NCBI GenBank assembly: GCA_017501345.1 | Contig: JAFVXC010000036.1 | Location: forward strand, 1 to 41,597 | Reading direction: 5' to 3' | DNA: 41,597 nucleotides | Source of the DNA: Clostridia bacterium | GTDB taxonomy: Bacteria > Bacillota_A > Clostridia > Oscillospirales > CAG-272 | Program-made: the position numbers and the translations under genes | In this document: one piece after another, positions 7,920 through 19,500 of the stretch | Position numbering within the stretch: the first letter of the stretch is position 1 | Layout: every line of letters begins with the position of its first letter | Notes under the pieces: model-generated | Told to the model about the DNA's origin: nothing | Database searches by the model: none | The model's input: the letters and a program-made list of their open reading frames with translations, nothing else

Positions 7920-9686
7920 TCATTTTACCCGCATCGCCGTAACACGCTCCTCGTTCGGAGAAACGATACACGACCAGTTCGTGTGATAGATCACGAATCC
8001 GGGGTGCGAGGCGGGGGGCTTTTTGACGTTTCGCACGTAGGTGTAATCGACCTCAAGCTTCTGCTCCCCCTCCGCCTTCGAATAAAAGGCTGCGATCTCT
8101 GCGGCGTCGGTAAAATCCTCTGCCTCGGGTTCTTCCCCATTACAAAGCATCACGACGTGTGATCCGGGGCGGTTCTTTGCGTGGAACCAATAGTCGGTCT
8201 TTCCTGCGAGCTTATGCGTGATATGCTCGTTCTGAAGATTATTCTTTCCGCAGAGCACCTTATAGCCGTTCGTCGTACGGAACTGCATCACAGTGATCGT
8301 CGGATTTTTCTTCGGATGGCTATAGCCCTTCATCCTTGATGCATAGCCCGATCTGTAAAGCTCGTCACGGATCTCCGCAAGGTCGGTCGGAGATTCTGCG
8401 TGAGTCAGAGCGTCAAAGACCGAATCGATATAGCGGAGCTCGTTTTCGTTCCGCTCGATCTGTTTTTCAAGCTCAACCTTCGCCTTTCTCGATTTCGTAT
8501 AACGCTTATAATAATATTGCGCATTGCCTGCAGGATCGAGTCTCGCGTCAAGTGTGACACGGCATTCGCCGTATGTGCCATCTTCGTGCCAATCCTCATA
8601 ATCAATGAGGACAGCCTCTGTCTGCCCGCGACGAAGCGCGTAAATATTTCCCGTGATCAGATCACCGCACTTTTTATAGTACTCCCCCTTTTCGCAGTCG
8701 AGAAGCTCGGACCTCTGCAGCTCGGTCTTTTTACGAATGCGTGATTCCGCCACCGTCAAGAGCTTCAGGATGTCGTTTGCCCTTTGCTTGACGCGCTGCT
8801 CATTATCGCGACCGCCGAACCATTTATCGAGCATTTCGCCCGCCGACTCAAAGGAGCGGCACTCTGCATTTTTTCCATACTGTGTCAGAGGCAGAAAGGC
8901 ATACTCGGTCGCTTTTCCGTCAAGATAGACGATCGACGGCTCGTAGTTACCGCTTCGAACGATCTCCATAACCGTCCGAAACGCATTCCAAAGCCCCCCC
9001 TTGTCACATTCCCCCAGCGGCGTATCCGTATGTCCTGTGGCGCGAAAAGCGATCTCACGTGCGACCGCCGCAGAAAGTCCGAGATAAGTGCGCGTCAGAA
9101 ATTTATCCGCAGAAAGCTCTCCGGGGGCGGCATCAAAGGCTATACGAAAGCCCTCGTCGGTCTCGTCAAGCGGATTCCTTTTATCCTGCGCGGGAGGAAG
9201 CTCGTACTGCATCCCCGGAAGCACCTGCCGCAGACTCGACGTCGTAAAATCGACGGGACGAAGCACAGCAAGGATCTTATCACCGCCATCGGTAAAGACG
9301 AGGTTACTGTACTTCCCCATTACCTCCGCATAAATGCGGCGTGTGCAAAGAAATCCCATTTCGTCGCGCGATTCAAACTCAAGACAAGCGACCCGCTCGT
9401 ATCCGATCTGACGCACCTCGCACAGCTTTGCGCCCGACAGATGCTTGCGGAGATGAACGCAAAAGCTCGGCGGAGTGGGAGGATTTTCCATCGGCTGATC
9501 GGAAAATCCGATGCGTGGATTGTTTGAGCCCGCATTGATCAAAAGACGCTTTCCGCCAAGAAAGGTGCGCATCTGCAAAACGATCGTATCCTTTTCGGGC
9601 TGATAGACCTTTTCGATCCTTGCACCCGTGGCGGTCGTACTGATCTCGTGAAGCGTGCACGATAGCATACCTGCATCAAATGCCAT
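7920..9686 (-). CDS. rqcH: Ribosome quality control protein RqcH (NFACT family, FbpA-like)
   Basis: 588-residue NFACT protein. RqcH binds stalled 50S subunits with peptidyl-tRNA and recruits tRNA-Ala to add C-terminal alanine tails; older annotation calls it a fibronectin-binding protein. Seen: N-terminal NFACT-N with GGKRLLINAG and LRKHLSGAKL; a central helical region rich in charged residues (about 300-430); and the C-terminal NFACT-R domain with GKNNLQNEHIT, YWFHAKNRPGSHVV and YTYVRNVKKPP. The position usually DR in GxDR is ER here (GYERVA), a conservative change worth checking. GGAGGAG precedes the ATG. No clear promoter was found; a large hairpin lies 75-115 nt upstream. Confidence 0.93.
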   Translation of the reverse strand: MAFDAGMLSCTLHEISTTATGARIEKVYQPEKDTIVLQMRTFLGGKRLLINAGSNNPRIGFSDQPMENPPTPPSFCVHLRKHLSGAKLCEVRQIGYERVACLEFESRDEMGFLCTRRIYAEVMGKYSNLVFTDGGDKILAVLRPVDFTTSSLRQVLPGMQYELPPAQDKRNPLDETDEGFRIAFDAAPGELSADKFLTRTYLGLSAAVAREIAFRATGHTDTPLGECDKGGLWNAFRTVMEIVRSGNYEPSIVYLDGKATEYAFLPLTQYGKNAECRSFESAGEMLDKWFGGRDNEQRVKQRANDILKLLTVAESRIRKKTELQRSELLDCEKGEYYKKCGDLITGNIYALRRGQTEAVLIDYEDWHEDGTYGECRVTLDARLDPAGNAQYYYKRYTKSRKAKVELEKQIERNENELRYIDSVFDALTHAESPTDLAEIRDELYRSGYASRMKGYSHPKKNPTITVMQFRTTNGYKVLCGKNNLQNEHITHKLAGKTDYWFHAKNRPGSHVVMLCNGEEPEAEDFTDAAEIAAFYSKAEGEQKLEVDYTYVRNVKKPPASHPGFVIYHTNWSCIVSPNEERVTAMRVK

Positions 9687-9759
9687 CTCATTTCTCCTCC
9701 TTGCTTTCTTTCATATGGATCTCCTTCTCCATTTCAAAGAGCTCCGTATATTTGGGTAT

Positions 9760-9798
9760 GGGGGAAGAGCCCTTCCACCAAAGAAGAGTCCTTCCCCC
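9760..9798. other. Long imperfect hairpin between the HAD gene and rqcH
   Basis: Bases 9760-9775 pair with 9783-9798 in a 16-bp stem with two mismatches and one wobble, around a 7-nt loop. Neither side has a convincing T-run; the plus side shows only TTT. It could terminate the HAD transcript or shape the rqcH leader. The rest of 9687-9910 shows no supported gene. Confidence 0.5.
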
Positions 9799-9910
9799 TT
9801 TAAGCACCGAGAGTGACCTATTCCATATAATCGGGAGGCACACTGCTCATTTTCTTTTTTACACGACGGACAGGCTTTGCTTCACCGCTCTGTTCCCCGC
9901 ACAAAAGAGA

Positions 9911-10732
9911 TCAACCAAACATCAGGTGATCTACGTCATCAAGCGACGGGAAAACGAAATCGGGCTTGTCCTTCTCCTCTGCCGCATCAACGTCCTCGGG
10001 CTGAGTCTCGCCCGAAAGCACGAGGATCGCAGTAACGCCGTGGCGCTTGCCGACTGCGATGTCGGTGTAGAGACGGTCACCGAAAATGCACATTTCATCC
10101 GTCGAATAGCCGGTCGCCTCGCAGATCATCTGCACGGTCTCCTTGTAGGGCTTGCCGAAATAGGTCGGCGTCTTGCCGGTAGAAGCCGTAACAAATGCTG
10201 CGATCGCACCCGAGTCGGGGATAAAGCCGGTCTCGGTCGGACAGTTATAGTCGGGATGCGTGGAGAGATACTCGGCACCGTTTCGTACCATACGGCAAGC
10301 ATTATCCATCTTTTCGTAGGTAAGAGTGGTGTCGAACGAGGTTACGACGATATCCGCCGTCTCCTCCTTGCCCGACAGCATCGGAATTCCGTTCTCGCGG
10401 AAATTCTCGACAAGCTCGGGGGTTCCGACGAGGTAGACCGACTTGCCTGCGCGGTGGCGCTTCAGATATTCGATCGTAACGTCACCCGAGGTCATAATCT
10501 CATCGGGCGTCGGCTCGAAGCCGAGCTTCGTGAGCTTCTCGACGTAGTATTCGGTCGTGTGAGACGCGTTGTTCGTGAAGAACATAACCTGCTTTCCACT
10601 CTTGCGAAGGTTCTTGATGAATCGGATCGCATAGGGGAAAACGTCAAAGCCGAGATAGATCGTTCCGTCCATATCGAAAATGTAAAGCTTCTTTTCGGAA
10701 ATTACGGACGTGTCCGGATTACGGAATTTCAT
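9911..10732 (-). CDS. NagD-like HAD-superfamily phosphatase
   Basis: 273-residue HAD IIA subfamily hydrolase (NagD/AraL/PLP-phosphatase type), acting on small phosphorylated metabolites in the cytoplasm. Motif I is YIFDMDGTIYLG near residue 20; motif II is FFTNNAS; the C2-type cap follows; motif III/IV are in GKPYKET and MCIFGDRLYTDIAVG. The frame is open another 64 codons upstream, but a perfect promoter at 10769-10797 leaves only a short leader, and GGCGG precedes ATG 10732. Substrate cannot be predicted. After the stop the same frame is open for 30 more codons (to 9818); I see no start or binding site for a separate gene there. Confidence 0.9.
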   Translation of the reverse strand: MKFRNPDTSVISEKKLYIFDMDGTIYLGFDVFPYAIRFIKNLRKSGKQVMFFTNNASHTTEYYVEKLTKLGFEPTPDEIMTSGDVTIEYLKRHRAGKSVYLVGTPELVENFRENGIPMLSGKEETADIVVTSFDTTLTYEKMDNACRMVRNGAEYLSTHPDYNCPTETGFIPDSGAIAAFVTASTGKTPTYFGKPYKETVQMICEATGYSTDEMCIFGDRLYTDIAVGKRHGVTAILVLSGETQPEDVDAAEEKDKPDFVFPSLDDVDHLMFG

Positions 10733-10768
10733 AAATATTACCGCCTTTGTTAAATTTATTTCCACGTT

Positions 10769-10797
10769 ATTATACCATAGCACATCCGTTCTGTCAA
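10769..10797 (-). promoter_or_regulatory. Sigma-A promoter of the HAD phosphatase gene
   Basis: Minus strand TTGACA (10792-10797), 17 nt, TATAAT (10769-10774), TGG immediately before the -10. Expected leader about 30 nt. Confidence 0.87.
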
Positions 10798-10865
10798 GGC
10801 TTTTCGTATGCTTATTTCCACGTTTCATGGGATTCCGAACGGAATAAAAACGCAAAAAGAAAAAA

Positions 10866-10892
10866 CTCCGCACGCGAGCCGAGCGTGCGGAG
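10866..10892 (-). terminator. Terminator of hpf
   Basis: Perfect 10-bp stem CTCCGCACGC (10866-10875) with its complement 10883-10892 and a 7-nt loop. On the minus strand it runs into TTTTTTCTTTTT, a strong intrinsic terminator about 70 nt after the hpf stop. Confidence 0.9.
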
Positions 10893-10964
10893 AAAACCGT
10901 AGTTTTTTTCTTGAAAGGAGTCACATTATGAAACGCCTGAAAGTTTTTCTGAAATCAGCGGAGA

Positions 10965-11522
10965 TCAGTCATCCGCTCCGTCGTCGGGAACGATAAGACC
11001 GTATCCGTCGTGACGCTTATAAACAACGCAGGTTTCATTCGTCTCAGCATCGTTATAAACGAAGAATTGGTGACCGATGAGCTCCATCTGCATAATGGCC
11101 TCTTCGACCGTCATCGGCTTGAAGGCAAACTTCTTAACCTTCAGCTCATAGCCCTCCTCTTCCTCATCGAAGCCGTAGTCTGCGGCATTCATATCGAGAT
11201 CGAATGCGGGATCAGCCTCAAGAACCGCGGTGCGGAGCATCTTGGAGAGGCGAGTCTTATTCTTACGGATCTGACGCTCGATGGTCTCAAGCGCCTCGTC
11301 AAGTGCGCAACGGAAATCGTCCTGCGCGACCTCACTTCTAAAGATCGTTCCTCCCGATACGATCGTCACCTCTACGTTTCTCAAATTACGCTTTTTGCTC
11401 AAAGTAACGGTTGCTTCCGTTTCTTCGACAAAATATTTATCAAGCTTTTCAAGCTTCTTTTCAATGATCAGTTTGAAATCATTCCAAACGTTCATCTGTC
11501 TGCCGAGAATAATGATTTTCAT
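10965..11522 (-). CDS. hpf: Ribosome hibernation promoting factor, long form
   Basis: 185-residue protein. The N-terminal part (1-100) is the HPF/YfiA fold that binds the 30S decoding site; the C-terminal part (about 128-182, KKFAFKPMTVEEAIMQMELIGHQFFVYNDAET) is the dimerisation domain that ties two 70S ribosomes into an inactive 100S particle. Long HPF is the form in Firmicutes. GGAGG lies a few bases before the ATG. It is transcribed alone from 11681-11709 through an unusually long leader of about 150 nt, with a terminator at 10866-10892. In other Firmicutes it is induced on stress or entry to stationary phase; nothing here proves that. Confidence 0.96.
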   Translation of the reverse strand: MKIIILGRQMNVWNDFKLIIEKKLEKLDKYFVEETEATVTLSKKRNLRNVEVTIVSGGTIFRSEVAQDDFRCALDEALETIERQIRKNKTRLSKMLRTAVLEADPAFDLDMNAADYGFDEEEEGYELKVKKFAFKPMTVEEAIMQMELIGHQFFVYNDAETNETCVVYKRHDGYGLIVPDDGADD

Positions 11523-11680
11523 AATAAAGTACCTCCGAAAAAATATTTGCGGGGGACGATGCTTGCTGCGCCTACGGAGAGCCCGAACGGCAACTACCCT
11601 TGAGCTCCTTCGGAAGCCCCAAAACAGAGCTTGTACACTCGCAAGCGGAGCAGACGGTACATCTTCTCCGCCGCATCTAT

Positions 11681-11709
11681 ATTATACCACACACTTCTCG
11701 GTTTGTAAA
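11681..11709 (-). promoter_or_regulatory. Sigma-A promoter of hpf
   Basis: Minus strand TTTACA (11704-11709), 17 nt, TATAAT (11681-11686), TGG before the -10. Transcription would begin near 11674, some 150 nt ahead of the hpf start. Confidence 0.85.
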
Positions 11710-11863
11710 GAGTGAAATAGAAATTTCCTTTGAAATATTCAAAGTTTGTGCAATTTGACAATAACAAGCCCTTGGTTTTTGTCATTTTGAAAAAAGCAAT
11801 GCCTTGATTTTCCTTCGAAAAGGCATTTTTTGATCGGTTTTTCGAAATCATTTTTCGAAGATA

Positions 11864-11892
11864 TTGACAAAAGCCGAAAAAGAGGGTAAAAT
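11864..11892 (+). promoter_or_regulatory. Sigma-A promoter of ligA
   Basis: TTGACA (11864-11869), 17 nt, TAAAAT (11887-11892). Start of transcription near 11899 makes an ATG at 11901 implausible as the ligA start and supports 11967. Confidence 0.8.
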
Positions 11893-11897
11893 AATAG

Positions 11898-14542
<2,645 letters not shown>

Positions 14543-14598
14543 GCTCGTTCCTCCGTACGTTGGTCTTGATCTCCCTACATTCTATGCAGGAGAAAACA

Positions 14599-14631
14599 CC
14601 GACGTGACGTCGGGAACGGTAAAGGCTTACC
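14599..14631. promoter_or_regulatory. Two adjacent inverted repeats between the amidase gene and rsmI
   Basis: CCGACG-TGA-CGTCGG (14599-14613) is followed by GGTAA-AGGC-TTACC (14618-14631). They lie in the 121-nt divergent gap. No good promoter was found for either gene, so these could be operators or merely leader hairpins. Confidence 0.35.
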
Positions 14632-14663
14632 ATTCAGTATCCTTTTAGAGAAAGGTAAACATT

Positions 14664-15530
14664 ATGTCACAGGAAGAACGCAATAAGATCCTTCCCTCCA
14701 CACTTTATCTCGTGGCAACCCCGATCGGCAATCGCGCCGATCTCTCGGAGCGCGCGATCAAGGTACTGTCCGAGGTCGATTTTATCGCCGCGGAGGATAC
14801 GCGCAATACGGTGCGTCTCCTCGACACGCTCGATATTCATAAGCCGATGGTATCCTACCATGAGCATAATCGCCGTGAGCGCGGTCTGCAGATCGCAGAG
14901 CGCCTCGAAAACGGTGAGTCCTGTGCCCTCGTTACCGATGCGGGCACGCCCGCGATCAGCGATCCCGGCGAGGATCTTGTAGTACTTTGTGCCGAACGCG
15001 GCATTTCCGTAACGTCGATCCCCGGTTGCTGTGCGTCGATTACCGCTCTCACCCTCTCGGCGCTTCCGACGGGGCGTTTTACATTTGAGGGCTTTCTTCC
15101 AATGGAGAAAAAGGCGCGACGCCTCAGGCTCGAGGAGCTGAAGAGTGAACGCCGCACGATGCTCTTCCACGAGGCACCGCACAAGCTCTCTGCGACGCTG
15201 TCGGATTTTCTTACCACCTTCGGTTCGGAGCGACGCATTTCGCTTTGCCGCGAGCTGACGAAGCTGAACGAGGAGGTCTTCCGCACAACGGTCGGGGATG
15301 CGGTCGAGCATTACAAAACAAGCGATCCGCGCGGCGAATATGTCCTAGTCCTTGAGGGGGCTTCCGAAGCGAGCACCTCCGACGCTTTCTGGTCGGATCT
15401 GTCGATCGAGGAGCACGTAAGACACTATATGAGCGAGGGACTGTCGAAAAACGACGCGATCAAGGCAACTGCAAAGGATCGCGGAGTCAACAAAAACACA
15501 GTATATCAAGAAATGATCGGCAAAGACTGA
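14664..15530 (+). CDS. rsmI: 16S rRNA (cytidine-1402-2'-O)-methyltransferase
   Basis: 288-residue SAM-dependent methyltransferase of the tetrapyrrole-methylase fold; RsmI methylates the ribose of C1402 in the 16S rRNA decoding centre. Seen: LVATPIGNRADLSERA at the N terminus, AAEDTRNT, LVTDAGTPAISDPGE, a PGCCAS turn in place of the usual PGPSA/PGPCA, FEGFLP, and the C-terminal helical tail (LSKNDAIKATAKDRGVNKNTVY) typical of the family. AGAAAGG is the binding site. It follows a divergent amidase gene and precedes a separately promoted membrane protein gene. Assignment is firm. Confidence 0.95.
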   Translation: MSQEERNKILPSTLYLVATPIGNRADLSERAIKVLSEVDFIAAEDTRNTVRLLDTLDIHKPMVSYHEHNRRERGLQIAERLENGESCALVTDAGTPAISDPGEDLVVLCAERGISVTSIPGCCASITALTLSALPTGRFTFEGFLPMEKKARRLRLEELKSERRTMLFHEAPHKLSATLSDFLTTFGSERRISLCRELTKLNEEVFRTTVGDAVEHYKTSDPRGEYVLVLEGASEASTSDAFWSDLSIEEHVRHYMSEGLSKNDAIKATAKDRGVNKNTVYQEMIGKD

Positions 15531-15559
15531 CGGCAGGCGGATTGTTTACAATCTTCCTC

Positions 15560-15588
15560 TTGATATCCCGCCCCTCTTATGCTATACT
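15560..15588 (+). promoter_or_regulatory. Sigma-A promoter of the 15624 membrane protein
   Basis: TTGATA (15560-15565), 17 nt, TATACT (15583-15588), TGC before the -10. Transcription from about 15595 supports the ATG at 15624 rather than the in-frame ATG at 15579. Confidence 0.78.
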
Positions 15589-15623
15589 GTATAACACAAA
15601 TCAAATTGCGGAGTTCTTTTCTT

Positions 15624-16478
15624 ATGAATCTTTCTGTTTCCGTTCGGAGCACCGCCACAGACCGAGCGCTTTTCAAAAAAATGCTGCTCCTTCTGTCGCT
15701 GTCTCTCACTGTCCTGATCTCTCTGTACATTTTTGTTTTTGCACCGCTTTACGTTTGGCTTTCCAATGACGTTCTATATATGGGCACGGTGCTTCCGGAT
15801 GTATTCGAGGTTTTATGCTCGACCGTCGATATTCTCGTGTTCGGTCTTTCTTATGGGGTCATTCTTTTCGCGCTGTACAGATTTCCGTTTAAGAAGGCAC
15901 TCGTTCTCGTTTACGTGTATATTGCGTCAATATTCTACAAATACGTCGGAAATCTTCTGATGACGTATATCACGGACGGTGTTCCGAAAAGCGGAGTTTT
16001 TTCGGATCTTCTGAACGTCGGCTTCTATATTCTGCTCGAGCTCCTGCAGGCAGGTATCGTTCTTTTAATCGGTGCAAAAATCCTGACCACTGCAAAGCAG
16101 CGTGAAAGCATCCGTCTGGAGGCGGCAAAAAAGGCGCAGATCTCTTACGAGCCCTCTGCCGAATATCTTCCCTTCAGCCGTCTTCTGAATCTCAAGAATC
16201 CGCTTCAAGGCGCCGCCTTCTGGATGGCTTTCGTCCCTATGATCGTACACGTTCTCCAGCGCGCCTATTTCGACATCCTTCTTACCGTTTCAAACGGTTT
16301 TTACGGCAATCCGCTGATCGATATTCTTTGGATGCTTCTTTATTACACGCTTGACGTCGTCGCCTACGGCGTTATCGTCTATTTTATCGAGATCCTTCTC
16401 GTGTCGAAGCTCGGTGACGTCGGCCAACGCCTTGACAATCCCTCCGAAGACGAAACGAACGAGCTCCTCGGAGCGTGA
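15624..16478 (+). CDS. Polytopic membrane protein of unknown function
   Basis: 284 residues. I do not recognise the family. About six hydrophobic segments are visible: roughly residues 20-46, 55-80, 86-112, 128-155, 195-217 and 235-265. A charged cytoplasmic-looking stretch (ILTTAKQRESIRLEAAKKAQISYEPS, split here only for description) lies between the fourth and fifth, and a hydrophilic, acidic tail closes the protein. GGAG at 15610-15613 and the promoter just upstream fix the start. It stands alone between rsmI and a shared bidirectional terminator. No catalytic motif is apparent; a transport or envelope role would be only a guess. Confidence 0.82.
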   Translation: MNLSVSVRSTATDRALFKKMLLLLSLSLTVLISLYIFVFAPLYVWLSNDVLYMGTVLPDVFEVLCSTVDILVFGLSYGVILFALYRFPFKKALVLVYVYIASIFYKYVGNLLMTYITDGVPKSGVFSDLLNVGFYILLELLQAGIVLLIGAKILTTAKQRESIRLEAAKKAQISYEPSAEYLPFSRLLNLKNPLQGAAFWMAFVPMIVHVLQRAYFDILLTVSNGFYGNPLIDILWMLLYYTLDVVAYGVIVYFIEILLVSKLGDVGQRLDNPSEDETNELLGA

Positions 16479-16497
16479 TCTTTCCCCGAACATAAAA

Positions 16498-16531
16498 AAC
16501 GCGAGTAAACGGCCAACCGCTTACTCGCGTT
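16498..16531. terminator. Bidirectional terminator
   Basis: AACGCGAGTAA (16498-16508) pairs with 16521-16531, with CGG/CCG continuing the stem. TTTT-containing runs follow on both strands (plus: CGTTTTATATTTT; minus: TTTTTTATG). It ends the membrane protein gene and the convergent FtsK-gamma/Mrr gene. Confidence 0.88.
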
Positions 16532-16542
16532 CGTTTTATATT

Positions 16543-19500
16543 TTAGACGTCGTAATCAAGGAAGAGATTCTCGTCAAGAAGAAGCCTTCCCTCCTCGTCA
16601 CGAACAAGTCCGACCTCACAGTGCTCGGCAAGCGCAAAAAGCTTACGCTTGTCAATGGCAATGAGATTACGGATCTTTCCGATCATCTTCGACGCCTCCA
16701 TACAGAAGCTCGACGTGGTGATGAAAACACCGCGCGTTCCCTCCTCGGCGCAAAGCGCACCGTAGAATTCGCGAACCTCCTTCAGCGTCACGGGCTGCGT
16801 CGCGCGCTTCTTCGCCTGAACGAATACGCGCTCCTTATAACCGAGCCAGTCGGTCGTTTCCAGCATAATATCAATACCGTTATCGTCCGAGCCGCCGACA
16901 ACGTAACTCGCGTCGACACGTATGTTGCTCATTTCAAAATACTTTTCAAGAAGACGAGCCGCGAACTGCTCGAAGAAATCTCCGCTCTGACGGTTCAACT
17001 CGGTAATAAAGCGCGTCTCAACGTTACCGGTAAACGACGCCCCGGGGGCTCTGCCCGGATTCAGAACACGCTGACTGGGCTTCTGCAGGTATCTGCCGTC
17101 GTTGTTCTGAAGAGTACCGCGATTCACGAGCTTTTGCAGGACGTTACCCGCGACGTTGTATATGCGGTTCTCCTCTTCCTTCGAGAAGCGGTTCGGATCG
17201 ACATAGGTGCGCTTCAGCACGGCGAAGAGATCTGCCTTTGTTGCAGAGCTGCGACGAAGCGCATTCAATATCACACGCTCAAGCTCGTCCTCGGTGATGA
17301 GGACGGCAGAGCCACCCTGCGTCTGCGACGAGGTCCTGCGCTCTCCGCGCGGCTGACGCGAGCGACGGATAGATCCCTCGCGCACTGTATTGGTGGTAGG
17401 CGCTACGGAAGCATCAACGGCTTCTGCGGGCATAGCTTCGGATGTAGGAGTGTCATCCTCGAAGGGTGCATCCTCGGCATCCTCGTCATACGAATCGGCG
17501 ATCCTTCCCTTTTTTTCCTCAGCGATCTCCTCGGATTCACGATCGTCTTCAAATTCGATCTCGATCTCAAGGGTAGCCTCGCGCTTCGGCTGTACGGTCT
17601 GCTCACGCTCCTCTGCGGAAGCCGTGGCAGGCACGTTCTCCTCGGTTACGGAACCTGCCGCCTTCTGCGGAAGCGTCAACCTCCTGCCGGAAGCAACGAT
17701 CGTTCCGTGTGCGAGTTCTTCAGCAAGCACAGAGCCGATCACACTTCTGACGCGATTCGAAAGCGACGTCGGATGATTGTCTCTGCGCTCCTCGTCGGTG
17801 AGCGGTATCATACGCATCGTTTCCTCGATCAGCGTACGGCGCTCAAGCTCGGCGCTATCTCCGAGCACCTTAAAAATATTGGCGCGAACCGTATCCTTGT
17901 CCATTACCTCACGTTCGTGCGGATCGCTGCGGCGCTGGGATGCAGATCTTCTCTCGGGACGTCCCGTGATTTCCGCTTTCGGATCACTCGCGGACGCAAC
18001 AGCAGCTTCATCTGCAACGACGACCTCAGCCTTCTCGGGAACGGGCTTCGATACGGGATCGGAAGCAAACGCCGCGAAAAGAGCCGAATCAAGAGGATCG
18101 AGCTCCTGATCTGTCGGAGCCTCCTCCCTTTCCTCGATCACAACGCCGTATCTGGAAAGTGCCTCCTCCTTTGAAAGGAGGATCGCGCGCGACTTATTGC
18201 CGTCTGCGGGCGCAACGATACCAAGCTCCTCCATACGGTCTATGAGCTTTGCCGATCTACCGTATCCGATCAAAAGCCGCCTCTGAAGGAGCGAGGTGGA
18301 AGCCTTGCCCTCTTTCAAAACGACCTTGATCGCGTCATTCAGCTTCGGGTCCTCGTCACTCTCGATAACGGTCTCCGCCTCTGTGGCGGTCGTCGCTTCT
18401 GTAACGGGCTCTGCTTCGATAGCCTTCTTCCTTTCAGCCTCCGCCTCCATTGCGGCAAGCTGACTCGGAGAATAAAACACAAAGGTGTCGTGAGGCGTAC
18501 CCGATACGTCTACCGTCTGCTCTGTCTCGGCTTGCACGAACGGCGATGCAACGGGGGCGGGAGATTCGACTGAAACCTCTATCTTCCCGGATTCCTCGGG
18601 AATCTCCCGAGCCTCCGTTTCAGGCTCCTTCCCCTCTGCTTCGGGCTCTTTTACCTCTGTAATTTTCTCCGGAGCATCCGGAACAGACTTCGAATCTTCG
18701 GTAGCGGTCTCCGTAGGGATCTCCGCAGCAAGCTGCTCGATCACAACGACGGTCACCTCGGACTCCGTTGTTTTTTTCGCCTTTTTTGCCATTGCCTCGA
18801 GCTTTTCCTCGATCGACGGCGTAGCAGTACTCGTTGATACAGCCCTTTTCGGCTCCTGCTTTTCAGCCCTTTCAGCACTTACCTTCGTCGCTTTTTCGGC
18901 GCTTGCCTTAGCCGATTTGCTCGTTTTGACTGTCTTTCCCGTATCCGTTTCGGTCGAGCTTGACGTCTTTTTCGTTGTACGAACGGATCTCTTCGCAGGC
19001 TTCTTCTCTCCCTCCTCGGAGGCTTTTGCCTCTGCAGGTGCGGGATCGGTGTCGGGAGTCTTCGCGGTCTCATCGACCTTGACGGTGTCACCGCTCTTTT
19101 CTGCCGCTTGGGCGTTTTCCGCTGTTTTTTTGGATGCGGTCTTTCTGGTGCTTCCCTTTTTTGCCTTTGCAGACAATTCGGGCAGCTTCTCTTCCGTTTT
19201 TTCCTCCGCAGGCTTTTCCGCCTCAACAGAAGTCTTCTCCTCTGAGGAGAATTCCTTCTTTGCGGATTTTGCGGGGGCTTTCGCAGTTTTACGCGCCGAC
19301 TGAGTTTTCTTCACCTCTGCAGGCGCAGAAACCTTTTCGGAGGAAACGGACTCTTCGATGAGAGGTTCTTTTTCGGTTACGGGCTTCTCTGCCGCGTCGG
19401 AGCTGTTGTTCGGTGCAGACTCGATTGCCTTTTCGGTCGTCGCAGTGCTCTTCTTTCGTCCCGACGTGCGGGGCGAACGGCTCTGCGGCTTTTTCTCGGC

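Noticed and set aside
9687..9722. Small upstream frame starting MKESKEEK just before rqcH
   Set aside because: It does not stop at the rqcH start but runs on out of frame through rqcH; a shadow frame.
16351..18174. Long open frame (607 codons) antisense to the FtsK-gamma/Mrr gene
   Set aside because: It crosses a terminator and the end of another gene and consists of Arg/Leu/Ser-rich sequence without recognisable domains; a shadow of the real coding strand.
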